The notes: a model not told the origin generated them from the letters alone. 64,000 bases of DNA from Roseibium marinum (GCF_002906165.1 NZ_PPCN01000004.1:310001-374000), one strand, 5' to 3'; positions 26,918-37,079 are shown, numbered from the stretch's first letter. A program made the numbers and translations.

Positions 26918-28477
26918 GTGACGGCAAAAGACAGCATATTTATCGGTGCCAGTACCAGGGACGAGACGCTCGCCCTCAAGCTCGCCAACCGCCATGGCCT
27001 CATTGCGGGCGCGACCGGCACCGGCAAAACCGTTTCCCTGCAGATACTGGCGGAGGGCTTTTCCAGGGCCGGCGTTCCGGTTTTCTGTGCCGATATCAAG
27101 GGCGACCTGTCGGGACTGGCCGCGGAAGGCGTTTCCAAGGACTTTCTGGAAAAACGGGCAAAGGATGTCGGCCTCGAAAAGACCTACTCCTACCATGCCT
27201 TTCCTGCCGTCCTCTGGGATCTTTTCGGCGAACAGGGTCATCCGATCCGCACCACGGTGTCGGAAATCGGTCCGCTGCTGCTGGCCCGCCTGCTGGAACT
27301 CAATGACACCCAGGAAGGCGTGCTCAACGTCCTGTTCGAACTGGCCGACGATGAAGGTCTCCTGCTTCTGGATCTGAAGGACCTGCGCGCCATGCTGGCT
27401 CATGTGGCCGAGCGCGCGTCCGAGCTTTCAACCCTTTATGGCAATGTCTCGAAAGCCTCGGTCGGCGCGATCCAGCGAAGGCTTCTGGTGCTTGAGCGCC
27501 AGGGCGGCGAAAACTTCTTCGGCGAACCGGCGCTCGACATCCGCGATTTCATCCGAACCGCGCCGGACGGCCGGGGCGTCGTCAACATTCTGGCCGCCGA
27601 CAAGCTGATGACCTCACCACGGCTTTACGGTGTGTTCCTGCTCTGGCTCCTGTCCGAACTCTTCGAGGAACTGCCTGAAATCGGCGATCCGGAAAAACCG
27701 AAGCTCGTGTTCTTCTTCGATGAGGCCCATCTTCTGTTCACCGATGCCCCCAAAGCGCTGATCGAAAAGGTGGAACAGGTCGTGCGCCTGATCCGCTCGA
27801 AGGGTGTCGGGGTTTATTTTGTCACCCAGAACCCGCTCGATGTGCCCGAAACCGTGCTGTCCCAGCTTGGTAACCGCATTCAGCATGCCCTGCGGGCCTT
27901 CACGCCGCGTGACCAGAAAGCCGTCCGGGCCGCCGCTGAAACCTTCCGCCCGAATCCGGACCTCGACACCGAGCGCGTCATCACCGAGCTGGGCGTCGGG
28001 GAGGCCCTGGTTTCCACGCTGGAAGGAAAGGGAATTCCCTCGGTCGTGGAACGCACGCTGATCCGTCCTCCCTCCTCCCGGCTTGGCCCGATCACACAGG
28101 CCGAGCGGCGCACTCTCATCCAGTCCGGCCCTGTTTTCGGCATATACGACCGCACCAAGGACAGGAAATCCGCTTATGAAATCCTGACCGGCCGCGCGGA
28201 GGAAACGCAGCGCCAGGAAGAGCGGCGCAGGGAAAAGGAAGAAACCCAGGCCCGCAAGCACGGCGAACCGCGCCGCACCCGTTCCGGATTCCAGTTGCCG
28301 GATTTCGGCCGGGACGATCGCCCTCGCCGGGACAGTGTGCAACGCCGCTCGAACCGCCGCAGCCAGCGGGACAACGTGCTGGAGGCCGGGCTCAAATCCG
28401 CCGCGCGCAGCCTCGGCACCTCGCTGGGGCGGGCCCTGGTCCGCGGTCTTCTGGGCTCGCTGAAACGCGGCAACTGA
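26918..28477 (+). CDS. HerA-like ATPase (DUF853 family)
   Basis: This is a 519-residue P-loop ATPase of the FtsK/HerA clade. Walker A is GATGTGKT (residues 31-38) and Walker B is [12 protein letters not shown] (about residues 262-273), followed by a sensor-like [12 protein letters not shown]. The C-terminal 90 residues are Arg/Glu-rich and probably disordered. Relatives act as hexameric DNA translocases; the precise role of DUF853 proteins is not known. Start GTG 26918 is preceded by GGAGGGAG. A CDF transporter gene follows 8 bp downstream and may be co-transcribed. Confidence 0.9.
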   Translation: MTAKDSIFIGASTRDETLALKLANRHGLIAGATGTGKTVSLQILAEGFSRAGVPVFCADIKGDLSGLAAEGVSKDFLEKRAKDVGLEKTYSYHAFPAVLWDLFGEQGHPIRTTVSEIGPLLLARLLELNDTQEGVLNVLFELADDEGLLLLDLKDLRAMLAHVAERASELSTLYGNVSKASVGAIQRRLLVLERQGGENFFGEPALDIRDFIRTAPDGRGVVNILAADKLMTSPRLYGVFLLWLLSELFEELPEIGDPEKPKLVFFFDEAHLLFTDAPKALIEKVEQVVRLIRSKGVGVYFVTQNPLDVPETVLSQLGNRIQHALRAFTPRDQKAVRAAAETFRPNPDLDTERVITELGVGEALVSTLEGKGIPSVVERTLIRPPSSRLGPITQAERRTLIQSGPVFGIYDRTKDRKSAYEILTGRAEETQRQEERRREKEETQARKHGEPRRTRSGFQLPDFGRDDRPRRDSVQRRSNRRSQRDNVLEAGLKSAARSLGTSLGRALVRGLLGSLKRGN

Positions 28478-28485
28478 GCGACCGT

Positions 28486-29454
28486 ATGGCCGGCGACAGG
28501 GCACGATATCTGGCGGTTGAGCGCAAGGCTCTGGCCTGGGGCAAATGGGCTAATCTCTTCATGGCTTTCGCCGGCATAGCAACGGCCTGGGCCTCGCAAT
28601 CCGATGCCATGCTGGTCGACGGGCTGTATTCGGCTGTGAATTTCGTCTCCGCGATCGCCGCGGCCCGAATAGGTGCGCGCGTCGGCCTGCCCCCTACCCG
28701 CACCCGGCCCTGGGGACACGATTTCGACGAAGTGCTCTACGTGACGTTCCGCAGCCTGATCCTGATCGGCGTGCTGGTGTTCGCCGCCTTCGTTGCCGGG
28801 ACGAAGATCTGGACGTTCTTCTCCGGCGGCAGCGTACCCGAACTGGTTTTCGGTCCGATCGCGGTCTACGCCGTGGTGATCGTTGCCATCTGCCTGGGTC
28901 TGGCCTTGAACTACTACCGCGCCTACCGCCGGACGGGAAAACGCAGCTCCATCCTGAAGATGGAAACCCGCGCGGCGCTGATCGACGGTGCGCTCAGCCT
29001 CGGCTCGGGAGCCGCGCTGCTGTCCCTGCCTTTTCTGGAAGGAACGGTTCTGGGGCCATATGTTCCCATCGGCGACGCCGTGATCGTGCTTGTGCTGATC
29101 CTGGCCATCATCTGGCAACCCCTCGCCACCTTCCGCACAACCCTTGCCGACCTTGCCGGCATCAGCGCGCCGAGCGGCACCCATGCCAAGGCCGCGCGGG
29201 CGGCACGCGATGTTGCCCGGGAGAAAGGCTACAAGTTTCACCGCGCCGCCGTTCTGCAGGCGGGACGCATGCATTGGGTCGTGGTCTATCTCGATCCGGA
29301 ACAGCCTGTCCGGGCAGCAGAAGTGGATGCATTCCGGGACACCCTGGCGGCCCGCCTGGAGGACAGGATCGGGCCGACCCGGCTGGAAGTCGTTGTGACC
29401 GCGTCCGATGGTCTGTCGCATTCCCGGCCATGCCCCGGCGCTGCAACACGTTAA
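28486..29454 (+). CDS. Cation diffusion facilitator-like transporter
   Basis: The protein has 322 residues with about six membrane helices. A CDF-like N-terminal domain is followed by a cytoplasmic beta-alpha-beta domain (HWVVVYLDPEQPVRAAEVDAF). The loop GHDFDEVLY corresponds to the CDF GHGKAE region. However, the canonical metal site in helix 2 reads DGLYSAVN instead of D-x-x-x-D with a neighbouring His, and helix 5 (AALIDGALSLG) lacks the usual His. Metal transport is therefore doubtful or non-canonical. The gene starts 8 bp after the HerA-like gene. Confidence 0.82.
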   Translation: MAGDRARYLAVERKALAWGKWANLFMAFAGIATAWASQSDAMLVDGLYSAVNFVSAIAAARIGARVGLPPTRTRPWGHDFDEVLYVTFRSLILIGVLVFAAFVAGTKIWTFFSGGSVPELVFGPIAVYAVVIVAICLGLALNYYRAYRRTGKRSSILKMETRAALIDGALSLGSGAALLSLPFLEGTVLGPYVPIGDAVIVLVLILAIIWQPLATFRTTLADLAGISAPSGTHAKAARAARDVAREKGYKFHRAAVLQAGRMHWVVVYLDPEQPVRAAEVDAFRDTLAARLEDRIGPTRLEVVVTASDGLSHSRPCPGAATR

Positions 29455-29527
29455 AAATTCCGATGGTAATAAGATCGTTACCCCTATGCGTTACTCTTTC
29501 CGGGCAAACAATCGCAGGTAGGCCGTT

Positions 29528-31465
29528 ATGCGCAACCGGGGCAATGACAGACTCTTTTCAGGCAGCAGCAGCTGTTTGAAATCCCCGCTTTCAGCCATGA
29601 GAGCGGTATCTTTGTGCTGGCTGCTCCTGATCGTGCTCATTCCCGGCCTGCCGGCGAGCTCCCGGGCCCAGGATACGGCCATGCCGGACACTGCGACCAG
29701 GCAAGAGCCAGGAGCACTTGATCCCGACAGGGTCGAACAGGCCCAGCTGTATCTGCGTGACAATCCCATTTCTCCTCCGGACACCACAAGTCCCCGCGCG
29801 ACACTCGAAAGCTTCGTCTTCGTCATGCGCGAGGCAAGCCAGTTGTGGAACGCCGTGCGGCAGGATTACGAAAACAGCAACCGGATCTTCCTGACCGAGG
29901 AACAACGCGCGAAACAGGTGATGATCACGGCGCTACTGGAAAAGGCGGCGCAAACCTTTGACTTGTCGGAAATACCGGTAACCTCCCGTGAGCGGGCCGG
30001 CATCGAGATCGCCCTGCAGCTTCAGGAAATTCTCGACCGTATCCCGGCGCACGACTTTTCCGCCATTCCCGGTTTTCCCGCAGGCCGCTTCGTGCATTCA
30101 GCCGGCAACGCGGACCTGCCCGAGCGGTGGATGCTGCCGAGCACCAGCATCAGCATCTTACGCCAGGAGACCGGCGAACAGCGGGGAAATTTTCTGTTCT
30201 CGGCAGACTCTGTCGGCAGGATCCCCGACGACTATGCCGTCGTGAGCGTGCTGCCCCTGCGCGCGGACCGCGGCGAGGACCTGTTTCAATATTACATCTA
30301 CACGCCCGGCAATCTCATTGCCCCGCGCTGGTATGAATTCATCGAGGCCGGTCCGGGCTGGCTCCATCGAAATTTCGCCGACCAAGCCTACTGGCAGTGG
30401 CTTGCGCTCGCCATCCTGCTCGCAGCCTATGCGGCCTGCATCGGATTTTTCGTTCGCTGGCGCAGGTGGCGCGCTGTTTCCGTCAACGAACGCACCCGGG
30501 TCGGCCACTCGATCCTCAACCCCGTTCTCGTGATCCTGAGCGCGGTGGTTTTCCGCTATCTGTGTGAGGACCATATCAACATCACCGGCGCGGTGCTCGT
30601 CGCAATCGCGACCATCACGACGGCGGTGATCTGGTCCGCGACCGCATGGCTGGTCTATCACCTGCTGCAACTGATCTATCTCTGGTTCGTGCGCGGCCCG
30701 GGCACGGCCCGGCAAGGTCTTGACGCCAGCCTGCTGCGGACCGGCTTCCGGGTTTTTTCCCTGGCGATCGCCCTGATCGTTCTCGGATACGGAGCCACTC
30801 AGATCGGCATTCCGATCTACGGCGTCATCGCGGGTCTGGGTGTCGGCGGTCTCGCCATCGCGCTCGCGGCCCAGCCGACGATTGAAAACCTGATCGGAGG
30901 CGTCATCCTCTATGCGGACCGGATGGTCCGTGTCGGCGAGTTCTGCCAGTTCGACGAACTCGCGGGCACCATCGAATCCATCGGCATCAGGTCGACGCGT
31001 ATCCGCGCGCTCGACCGCACGGTCATCACCATCGCCAATGCAGACCTCGCCAGACGCAAGATCATCAACTTCAGCGAGCGTGACCAGTTTCATTTCCGGC
31101 ACACACTCGGGCTTCGATATGAGACGGAACCGGAAAACCTGAAAAGGATTCTTGCCGCGATCCGCGACTATCTGACCGCTCACGAAAAGGTTCTCGCCGA
31201 AACGACGCGTGTCCGGATGATCGGTTTCAACGACTATGCGGTCCCGGTCGAGACCAATGCCTATGTGCTCGCTCCCGACTATACCGGGTTCCTCGAAATA
31301 CAGGAACAGATGCTCTTTGACATCCGCGCCATCATCGAGGCCAACGGTTCGAGCTTCGCGTATCCTTCCTCCACCGTCTACCTGTCCAAAGACAGCGAAC
31401 CGTCCGCGGTAGACCCGGCCAAAGATACCGGTCAGCACCCCGGAAAGGACCGGCAGGTCGCCTGA
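29528..31465 (+). CDS. MscS-family mechanosensitive channel with large N-terminal domain
   Basis: The protein has 645 residues. A signal-like hydrophobic segment (AVSLCWLLLIVLIPGLPASSRA) is followed by a ~250-residue periplasmic helical region and several membrane helices. The pore helix and beta domain of MscS are visible (IYGVIAGLGVGGLAIALAA, then QPTIENLIGGVILYADRMVRVGE). It should release solutes on osmotic down-shock. The larger N-terminus is as in YbdG/YnaI/MscK-like members. ATG 29528 has AGGTAGG upstream; an internal ATG at 29597 would begin directly at the signal segment. Confidence 0.92.
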   Translation: MRNRGNDRLFSGSSSCLKSPLSAMRAVSLCWLLLIVLIPGLPASSRAQDTAMPDTATRQEPGALDPDRVEQAQLYLRDNPISPPDTTSPRATLESFVFVMREASQLWNAVRQDYENSNRIFLTEEQRAKQVMITALLEKAAQTFDLSEIPVTSRERAGIEIALQLQEILDRIPAHDFSAIPGFPAGRFVHSAGNADLPERWMLPSTSISILRQETGEQRGNFLFSADSVGRIPDDYAVVSVLPLRADRGEDLFQYYIYTPGNLIAPRWYEFIEAGPGWLHRNFADQAYWQWLALAILLAAYAACIGFFVRWRRWRAVSVNERTRVGHSILNPVLVILSAVVFRYLCEDHINITGAVLVAIATITTAVIWSATAWLVYHLLQLIYLWFVRGPGTARQGLDASLLRTGFRVFSLAIALIVLGYGATQIGIPIYGVIAGLGVGGLAIALAAQPTIENLIGGVILYADRMVRVGEFCQFDELAGTIESIGIRSTRIRALDRTVITIANADLARRKIINFSERDQFHFRHTLGLRYETEPENLKRILAAIRDYLTAHEKVLAETTRVRMIGFNDYAVPVETNAYVLAPDYTGFLEIQEQMLFDIRAIIEANGSSFAYPSSTVYLSKDSEPSAVDPAKDTGQHPGKDRQVA

Positions 31466-31615
31466 CGGCAAGACGGTTGCAAGCAGCGGAAGCAAACAAA
31501 AAAGAGCGGAATATCCATTTGCGCTCGTTGCTCTGTTGTGGCCTTTTAGGGTCCTTCTGAAAGGGGCCGAGTCTGTTCGACCCGATCGAATCCGTTTAAA
31601 TTTCAAGGATCCGTC

Positions 31616-33004
31616 ATGCGTTCCATCGATAAGGTCTTGTCGCATATTGATGCCAATCTCGAGTCCAGCCTCGAGCGACTGTTTCATCTCCTTAAAATCA
31701 AGAGTATTTCCACAGACCCGGCCTTTGCCGGGCCCTGCCGCGAAGCCGCCGTCTGGCTTGCCGGTGAGTTGAACGCTATCGGAATTGCTGCATCGGTCCG
31801 CAGCACCAGCGGTCATCCGATGGTTGTCGGCCACCGCCAGTCCGGCAAATCGGGACCGCATGTGCTGTTTTACGGCCATTATGACGTTCAACCGGTCGAT
31901 CCGCTGGACCTATGGGACAGAGACCCTTTCGATCCCGCCATCGTCACGCGTGAGGACGGCACCAAGGTAATCGTCGCCCGCGGCGCATCCGACGACAAGG
32001 GCCAGCTCATGACATTCGTGGAAGCCGCCCGCGCTTTCATCGCCGAAACCGGCGATCTGCCCGTCGACGTCACAATCCTGTTCGAGGGAGAAGAGGAATC
32101 CGGCTCGCCTTCCCTTCATCCCTTTCTGGAAGCCAACAAGGACGAACTGTCCTGCGATTTCGCACTCGTCTGCGACACCGGCATGTGGGACGCCTCGACC
32201 CCGGCGATCTCCGTCATGCTGCGCGGCATGGTCGGCGACGAGATCATCGTCAGGGCGGCCAGCCGGGACCTGCATTCGGGCATGTATGGCGGATCGGCGC
32301 AGAACCCGAACCACATTGTGGCGGACATCATCGCCGGCCTGCATGATGAAAACGGCCGGGTCACGCTGCCCGGGTTCTACGACGGCGTCATCGAAGTGCC
32401 GGATCAGGTAAAGGAATTGTGGCAGAAGCTCGGGTTTTCCGCCGAGGAATTCCTCGGGGAGGTCGGACTGAAATTCCCCCGGGGAGAAAAGGACCGCTCG
32501 GCGCTTGAGCATATATGGACCCGTCCGACCGCGGAAGTGAACGGCATGTGGGGCGGCTATCAGGGCGCGGGATCCAAGACCGTCATCCCGGCCGAAGCCC
32601 ATGCCAAATTCACGTTCCGGCTGGTCGGCGATCAGGATCCGGATAAGGTGCAGGAAAGTTTCCGGGCCTATGTGCGCTCGAAGCTTCCCCCCGATTGCAC
32701 GGTTGAATTCATTGCCAAGAAAGGCAGCCCCGCGCTGCGACTCGATTTCGGCATGCCGGCGCTGGAAAAAGGCAAGAAAGCGCTCAAGGATGAATGGGGC
32801 AAGGACGCGGTGCTCTCCGGCATGGGCGGTTCCATACCGATCGTCGGCGATTTCAAACGCATGCTTGGTATGGATTCCCTGCTCATCGGCTTCGGCCAGG
32901 ATGATGACCAGATCCATTCACCGAACGAAAAATACAATCTGACCAGCTTCCACAAGGGCATCCGGTCCTGGGCGCGCGTCCTGAACGAACTGGCGGATGA
33001 CTGA
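31616..33004 (+). CDS. M20-family dipeptidase
   Basis: This is a 462-residue zinc metallopeptidase of the M20/CNDP type. The metal ligands and catalytic residues are visible: FYGHYDVQPVDP (His and Asp), RGASDDKGQ (bridging Asp), FEGEEESGSPS (catalytic and metal Glu) and VCDTG (Asp). The C-terminal SGMGGSIPIVGDFKRMLG and DDDQIHSPNEKYN complete the second metal site. It probably hydrolyses dipeptides such as Xaa-His or Cys-Gly. AAGGA lies 7 nt before ATG 31616. Confidence 0.95.
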   Translation: MRSIDKVLSHIDANLESSLERLFHLLKIKSISTDPAFAGPCREAAVWLAGELNAIGIAASVRSTSGHPMVVGHRQSGKSGPHVLFYGHYDVQPVDPLDLWDRDPFDPAIVTREDGTKVIVARGASDDKGQLMTFVEAARAFIAETGDLPVDVTILFEGEEESGSPSLHPFLEANKDELSCDFALVCDTGMWDASTPAISVMLRGMVGDEIIVRAASRDLHSGMYGGSAQNPNHIVADIIAGLHDENGRVTLPGFYDGVIEVPDQVKELWQKLGFSAEEFLGEVGLKFPRGEKDRSALEHIWTRPTAEVNGMWGGYQGAGSKTVIPAEAHAKFTFRLVGDQDPDKVQESFRAYVRSKLPPDCTVEFIAKKGSPALRLDFGMPALEKGKKALKDEWGKDAVLSGMGGSIPIVGDFKRMLGMDSLLIGFGQDDDQIHSPNEKYNLTSFHKGIRSWARVLNELADD

Positions 33005-33152
33005 ATTGAGACGGAATCTCCCGCGTCAAGAACAACGCGGCCTATTCCGATATTTAGAAATGGAAACTTTTCCCGCTTTCCTTTGAGATCTGTGAAAGCG
33101 GCGGATACCGGCGGGCGGCGGAAACGTACGCCTGTTCCACAGGAGGACACTC

Positions 33153-33734
33153 ATGAAATCCATCTGCGTCTTTTGCGGATCCAGCCACGGCGCCATTGAA
33201 GCTTATGGCCAGGCGGCGGCGGCAACCGGCCGTGCCATTGCCGAACAGGGCTACCGGCTTGTCTACGGCGGCGCCAAGGTCGGCCTCATGGGCACGATCG
33301 CGGACGCGGCCCTTGCAGCCGGCGGCGAAGTGATCGGCGTTCTGCCCAAATCCCTTCAGGAAAAGGAGATCGGGCACCAGGGCCTGAGCGAACTCCACCT
33401 GGTCGGCTCGATGCACGAGCGCAAGGCGCTGATGGCCGATCTCTCCGATGGATTTGTCGCCCTGCCGGGTGGTGTCGGCACGCTGGAAGAAATTTTCGAG
33501 GTCTGGACCTGGGGCCAGCTCGGGTATCACCGCAAGCCCTGCGGCTTCCTGAATGTCGAAGGCTATTACGACCACCTGATCGCCTTCCTGGATCACCAGA
33601 CCCGGGAAGGCTTCACTAAGAAGGCGATGCGTGACATGGCGATGTTCTCCGACACGCCGGAAGACCTGATCGGACAGTTCAAGTCCTACACCCCGCCCTC
33701 TTCTCCCAAATGGATCACCAAGGAGGAAACCTGA
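33153..33734 (+). CDS. LOG-family protein (TIGR00730, cytokinin-riboside phosphoribohydrolase-like)
   Basis: The protein has 193 residues in a Rossmann-like fold. It has the signatures YGGAKVGLMG (residues 38-47) and PGGVGTLEEIFEVWTW (from about residue 106). It removes the base from AMP or N6-modified AMP; in many bacteria it is a general nucleotide 5'-monophosphate nucleosidase, in plant-associated ones it can release cytokinins. GGAGG lies before ATG 33153. Confidence 0.93.
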   Translation: MKSICVFCGSSHGAIEAYGQAAAATGRAIAEQGYRLVYGGAKVGLMGTIADAALAAGGEVIGVLPKSLQEKEIGHQGLSELHLVGSMHERKALMADLSDGFVALPGGVGTLEEIFEVWTWGQLGYHRKPCGFLNVEGYYDHLIAFLDHQTREGFTKKAMRDMAMFSDTPEDLIGQFKSYTPPSSPKWITKEET

Positions 33735-33888
33735 GCGTTTGCGGGCTAAATTCGCCTGGGCGCCCCCTGGATCCGGTTCGATTGTCCACAGGGTAAGCTG
33801 CTCCCTTTGCAAACAACACGTTAGTTGGTAAGTCCGTTGTCCAGTCCGCGCGCAAGAGCGTGGCCGAAACTCCTTCCGAGATATTTTT

Positions 33889-34479
33889 ATGCGTACAAGA
33901 GCTATCGGTTTTGCATGTCTACTTGCTCTTACAGGAGCCGCGTGTTCTCCCACCGGCGATTATGACGGCACATCGGGCCGCCTGGTCAGGACCTCCGATC
34001 TGACGCTGGTACAGATCACCGAGGACAGTATCGGCGGGATCACCAGCGAGACCCCCTACGGCTCGAAGGCGATAGAAGCCGCCCTGCCCGGCTTCACCAC
34101 GGAAGGCATTCAGACCGCCGAGGAAAACAACACTGAATGGGCGCTGGCCGCCTTCAACAGCGACGGCTTTCAGGTTCTTCAGATTTTCAAGGGCCAGAAC
34201 GGCAAGGTCCGCTCGGTTCACGGCGTGACTCATCATCTCAAGGGCCCGAACGGCGAACGCATCGGCATGACCTTCGGAGAAGTCGGCTCGGCGCGGGTCG
34301 ACTGCCGTGTCGGCAACAACCTTTGGCGCGGCATGGCGATCTGCAAATCGCAGGGTCATCCGAATGTCGAACTGGTCTACGCCATCCCCGGATACCAGGG
34401 TCCGTTCGACCAACTGCCGGCGTCCAACGACCTGTTCGACGCGGAACTCCAGCGCATTCTCTGGACGCCGAAGAGCTAG
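33889..34479 (+). CDS. DUF1131-like (RpoE-regulated YfeY-type) lipoprotein
   Basis: The protein has 196 residues. The signal ends in a lipobox (LTGAAC, Cys19). The body matches the DUF1131 layout: a central SIGGITSETPYGSKAIEAAL block, LPGF, and later GPNGERIGMTFGEVG and RVGNNLWRGMAIC. It is likely anchored to a membrane facing the periplasm. The function is unknown. Its TAG stop (34477-34479) lies inside the left inverted repeat of a MITE-like element, so the last residues may have been changed by the insertion. Confidence 0.75.
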   Translation: MRTRAIGFACLLALTGAACSPTGDYDGTSGRLVRTSDLTLVQITEDSIGGITSETPYGSKAIEAALPGFTTEGIQTAEENNTEWALAAFNSDGFQVLQIFKGQNGKVRSVHGVTHHLKGPNGERIGMTFGEVGSARVDCRVGNNLWRGMAICKSQGHPNVELVYAIPGYQGPFDQLPASNDLFDAELQRILWTPKS

Positions 34480-34844
34480 GGCGTAAACTCATAAATGAAG
34501 ATGAAATGGTTTGAGGCGAATTGGTCTTCATCAAGGAGCGAAAGCGCAGGAAATGTGGTTCATTTTCAAGCCTTTTGCGACGCTCGAGCATCCCGTGTTC
34601 ACTCGAACACGGACAAGATGCTCGACCACTTGGCATGCGATCAACTTGTCTGCTTTCGTGTTCACACGAAAGCAGGTTGATCTTTGGAGGACCAATTCGG
34701 TCAAATCCGAAGGACATGAAAATGGCTTCACCCCGTGTCGTCAGCGTGCTTGACCGGGCAGTAAGCCCGCTCATCGCGCGCTTCCTAACGGGGTTTCGCC
34801 ATTTCCCATGCCATTTCGTCTTCATTTATGAGTTTACGCCCTAG
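34476..34844. mobile_element. MITE-like element with 34-bp terminal inverted repeats
   Basis: The ends 34476-34509 and 34811-34844 (CTAGGGCGTAAACTCATAAA…) are inverted copies with a single mismatch. The outer CTAG fits insertion at a TA or CTAG target, as for IS630- or IS427-type transposons. The inside folds strongly: CGAATTGGTC (near 34518) pairs with GACCAATTCG (near 34689), CCGTGTTC pairs with GAACACGG inside arms CGAGCAT/ATGCTCG, and GATCAAC…CTGCTTTCGTG pairs with CACGAAAGCAG…GTTGATC. No transposase is encoded. It lies between the lipoprotein gene and phyH. Confidence 0.8.
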
Positions 34845-34864
34845 GCTACCAACCCTGGTTCGGC

Positions 34865-35902
34865 CTAGACATGCGGCTCCGAGCGCACCGTCACGTCGCC
34901 GACCGGCCGCCAGATGTTGCGCTGCTTCAGGGTCTTTTCGGCGAAATCGGCCAGCGACATCAGCATCGGCATCTCCCGATCCTTCAGGAAGGGCAGTGAC
35001 TTGATGTCGAGCCCGGTCCAGGGCAGGAACGGATTGCGCCGCATGTGCCAGTGGATTTCCGAACGGACCGTCGGCTTGTCCGACGGCGTGCGGCCATGAA
35101 AGGCGAAAGTGTCGGCGACGATAAGCGTGTTCTCCGGCACCGCCATCCTGACCGGCTGCGGCAGCCCCAGCGCTGCCAGCTCATCGGCCCTGATCCGGAA
35201 CGAACCGCTGGCGTGATGGGAGCGCGGGTCCTTGGAGGCTGACAGGGAACACTGGTATTCCCATTCAAGCCGCTCCGGCGTCAGCTTGTGCGAGCCCGGC
35301 ACGAAGAAGAACGGTCCGTCCTCCTCGCCCACATCCTGCAGGAACAGCCAGGCCTTGGAGGTGGCGTGGAAGGTGTCTGAATGGGCGTCCGACTGCGGAT
35401 CCTTCTTCTTGACCTTCAGCGGCTCGACAAGCACGGTCTGCAGGAAGTTGAGCGGCTGTCCTCCGTGGGAAGCCGCGTAACGGATCATGGCGAGCGCGCG
35501 CGGATCGTGTACGGCCGCTGCCAGGGCGGCATTCCTTTGCAGGACCTCCGGTGGCAGCAGCGTCATGCGGGTCACCGCCTGCCCCTGGCGCATTTCCCGG
35601 GTCTCGAACGGCTGGCTGAAAGCCTCTTCCTTCAACTGCCTGAAAACCTCGTCCGGCAGGAAGTCCTTGACCAGGAAATAGCCGTTCTCGTCGAAAAACG
35701 CGCGGTGTTCGCGATCGACACTATCCGCCAGACGCGCACGCCGCTGCGATGCCAGTTTCGCCGCGATCGTCACCCGCTTCCGGTGCAGGCCCCAGGTGTT
35801 CAGCCGTTCGCTGCCGAGGAAGGGATTTTTGCGCGGGGACTTGTCCGTCCCGGCAAGACCAATGAGCCAGAGAGGCGCTTTCAGATAGGATAAGGGCGTC
35901 AT
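34865..35902 (-). CDS. Phytanoyl-CoA dioxygenase family protein
   Basis: This is a 345-residue non-haem Fe(II)/2-oxoglutarate oxygenase. The iron triad appears as the HxD in SDAHSDTFH and a distal His in FAFHGRTPSDK, with a 2-oxoglutarate-binding Arg region following (VRSEIHWHMRR). The FFFVPGSHKLTPERL block is a family hallmark. It hydroxylates an unknown small molecule or acyl chain. The start ATG 35902 has a weak ribosome site. It stands alone between a MITE-like element and meaB. Confidence 0.9.
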   Translation of the reverse strand: MTPLSYLKAPLWLIGLAGTDKSPRKNPFLGSERLNTWGLHRKRVTIAAKLASQRRARLADSVDREHRAFFDENGYFLVKDFLPDEVFRQLKEEAFSQPFETREMRQGQAVTRMTLLPPEVLQRNAALAAAVHDPRALAMIRYAASHGGQPLNFLQTVLVEPLKVKKKDPQSDAHSDTFHATSKAWLFLQDVGEEDGPFFFVPGSHKLTPERLEWEYQCSLSASKDPRSHHASGSFRIRADELAALGLPQPVRMAVPENTLIVADTFAFHGRTPSDKPTVRSEIHWHMRRNPFLPWTGLDIKSLPFLKDREMPMLMSLADFAEKTLKQRNIWRPVGDVTVRSEPHV

Positions 35903-36080
35903 GCTGTACCGGTAAATGCAGGAAAAATCATGTGCCCGTATCTATCAGATTTATGCGGCTTTTCACAATGGAGATAGCCGTCCGGAGAAAGCTGTCCGGC
36001 GCCGGCAGGCCAGGCGGGGTTTCATGTTCACCATTTTGCGGCCGTGACCTTTGCCGATTCCTGCGGTAAAGGCTTGATGC

Positions 36081-37079
36081 ATGATGACCAAGGCACGATC
36101 CATCGATCCCGGGCAGCTTGCCGCGGATCTGAAGGCAGGAAAGCGCGCTGCGCTGGCGCGGGCGATCACGCTGGTGGAATCAAGGAAAACCGATCACCGG
36201 CGCCTGGCGCACCAGTTGATTCAGGATCTCCTGCCGCTGACGGGAAACGCGCTGCGCGTCGGCATCACCGGCGTGCCGGGCGTCGGCAAATCCACGACGA
36301 TCGACACGCTCGGCTCCAACCTGACCGCCGCCGGGCACAAGGTTGCGGTTCTTGCCGTCGATCCGTCCTCGACCCGCACCGGCGGATCGATCCTCGGCGA
36401 CAAGACCCGCATGGCAAGGCTGGCGGTCGATCCCAATGCCTTCATCCGTCCGTCCCCCTCCGCCGGCACGCTCGGAGGCGTGGCCGCCAAGACCCGCGAA
36501 ACCATGCTTTTATGCGAAGCCGCCGGTTTCGACGTGATCCTTGTGGAAACCGTCGGCATCGGTCAGTCGGAAACGACGGTCGCCGATATGGTCGACTTCT
36601 TTCTCGTGCTGATGCTCCCCGGCGCCGGCGACGAGCTTCAGGGGATCAAGAAGGGCGTTCTGGAAATCGCCGATATGATCGCGGTCAACAAGGCCGAGGG
36701 AGACGGTCTGACAAGCGCCAGATCCGCCGCCTCGAACTACCGCGCCGCGCTGCATATTCTTGCACCGAGATCTCCCACATGGACGCCTCCGGTAATCACG
36801 ATTTCGGGCCTCGCCAACGAGGGCCTGGAGCATCTGTGGGAGCAGATCGGCATCTACCGGGAACGCACGCAGGCCAGCGGCGAGTGGCAGGAAAAACGCA
36901 GCCGGCAACAGGTTGCCTGGATGTGGGACATGCTGCGCCAGCGGATGATGGAAGCGCTCAAGACCAACCGGCAAACCGCCGACCGGCTGAAAACGCTTGA
37001 GGCCAGCGTCCGCGACGGCACAACGGCGGTCTCCTTCGCCGTGGATGAGTTGGCGGGGCTGATGGGCCTGGAGGAATGA
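36081..37079 (+). CDS. meaB: Methylmalonyl-CoA mutase-associated GTPase MeaB
   Basis: This is a 332-residue G3E-family GTPase that gates cobalamin loading of, and protects, methylmalonyl-CoA mutase. P-loop GVPGVGKSTT (about residues 63-72), the switch DPSSTRTGGSILGDKTRM, ETVGIGQSE and the NKAEGD guanine-specificity motif (NKxD) are all visible. The partner mutase genes mutA/mutB are at 20279-24462 on the other strand. Pyroglutamyl peptidase follows 7 bp after its stop. Confidence 0.96.
   Translation: MMTKARSIDPGQLAADLKAGKRAALARAITLVESRKTDHRRLAHQLIQDLLPLTGNALRVGITGVPGVGKSTTIDTLGSNLTAAGHKVAVLAVDPSSTRTGGSILGDKTRMARLAVDPNAFIRPSPSAGTLGGVAAKTRETMLLCEAAGFDVILVETVGIGQSETTVADMVDFFLVLMLPGAGDELQGIKKGVLEIADMIAVNKAEGDGLTSARSAASNYRAALHILAPRSPTWTPPVITISGLANEGLEHLWEQIGIYRERTQASGEWQEKRSRQQVAWMWDMLRQRMMEALKTNRQTADRLKTLEASVRDGTTAVSFAVDELAGLMGLEE

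Noticed and set aside
30158-31891. 577-codon open frame on the minus strand opposite the MscS gene
   Set aside because: Antisense shadow of a clear MscS/M20 region; composition atypical and no ribosome site.
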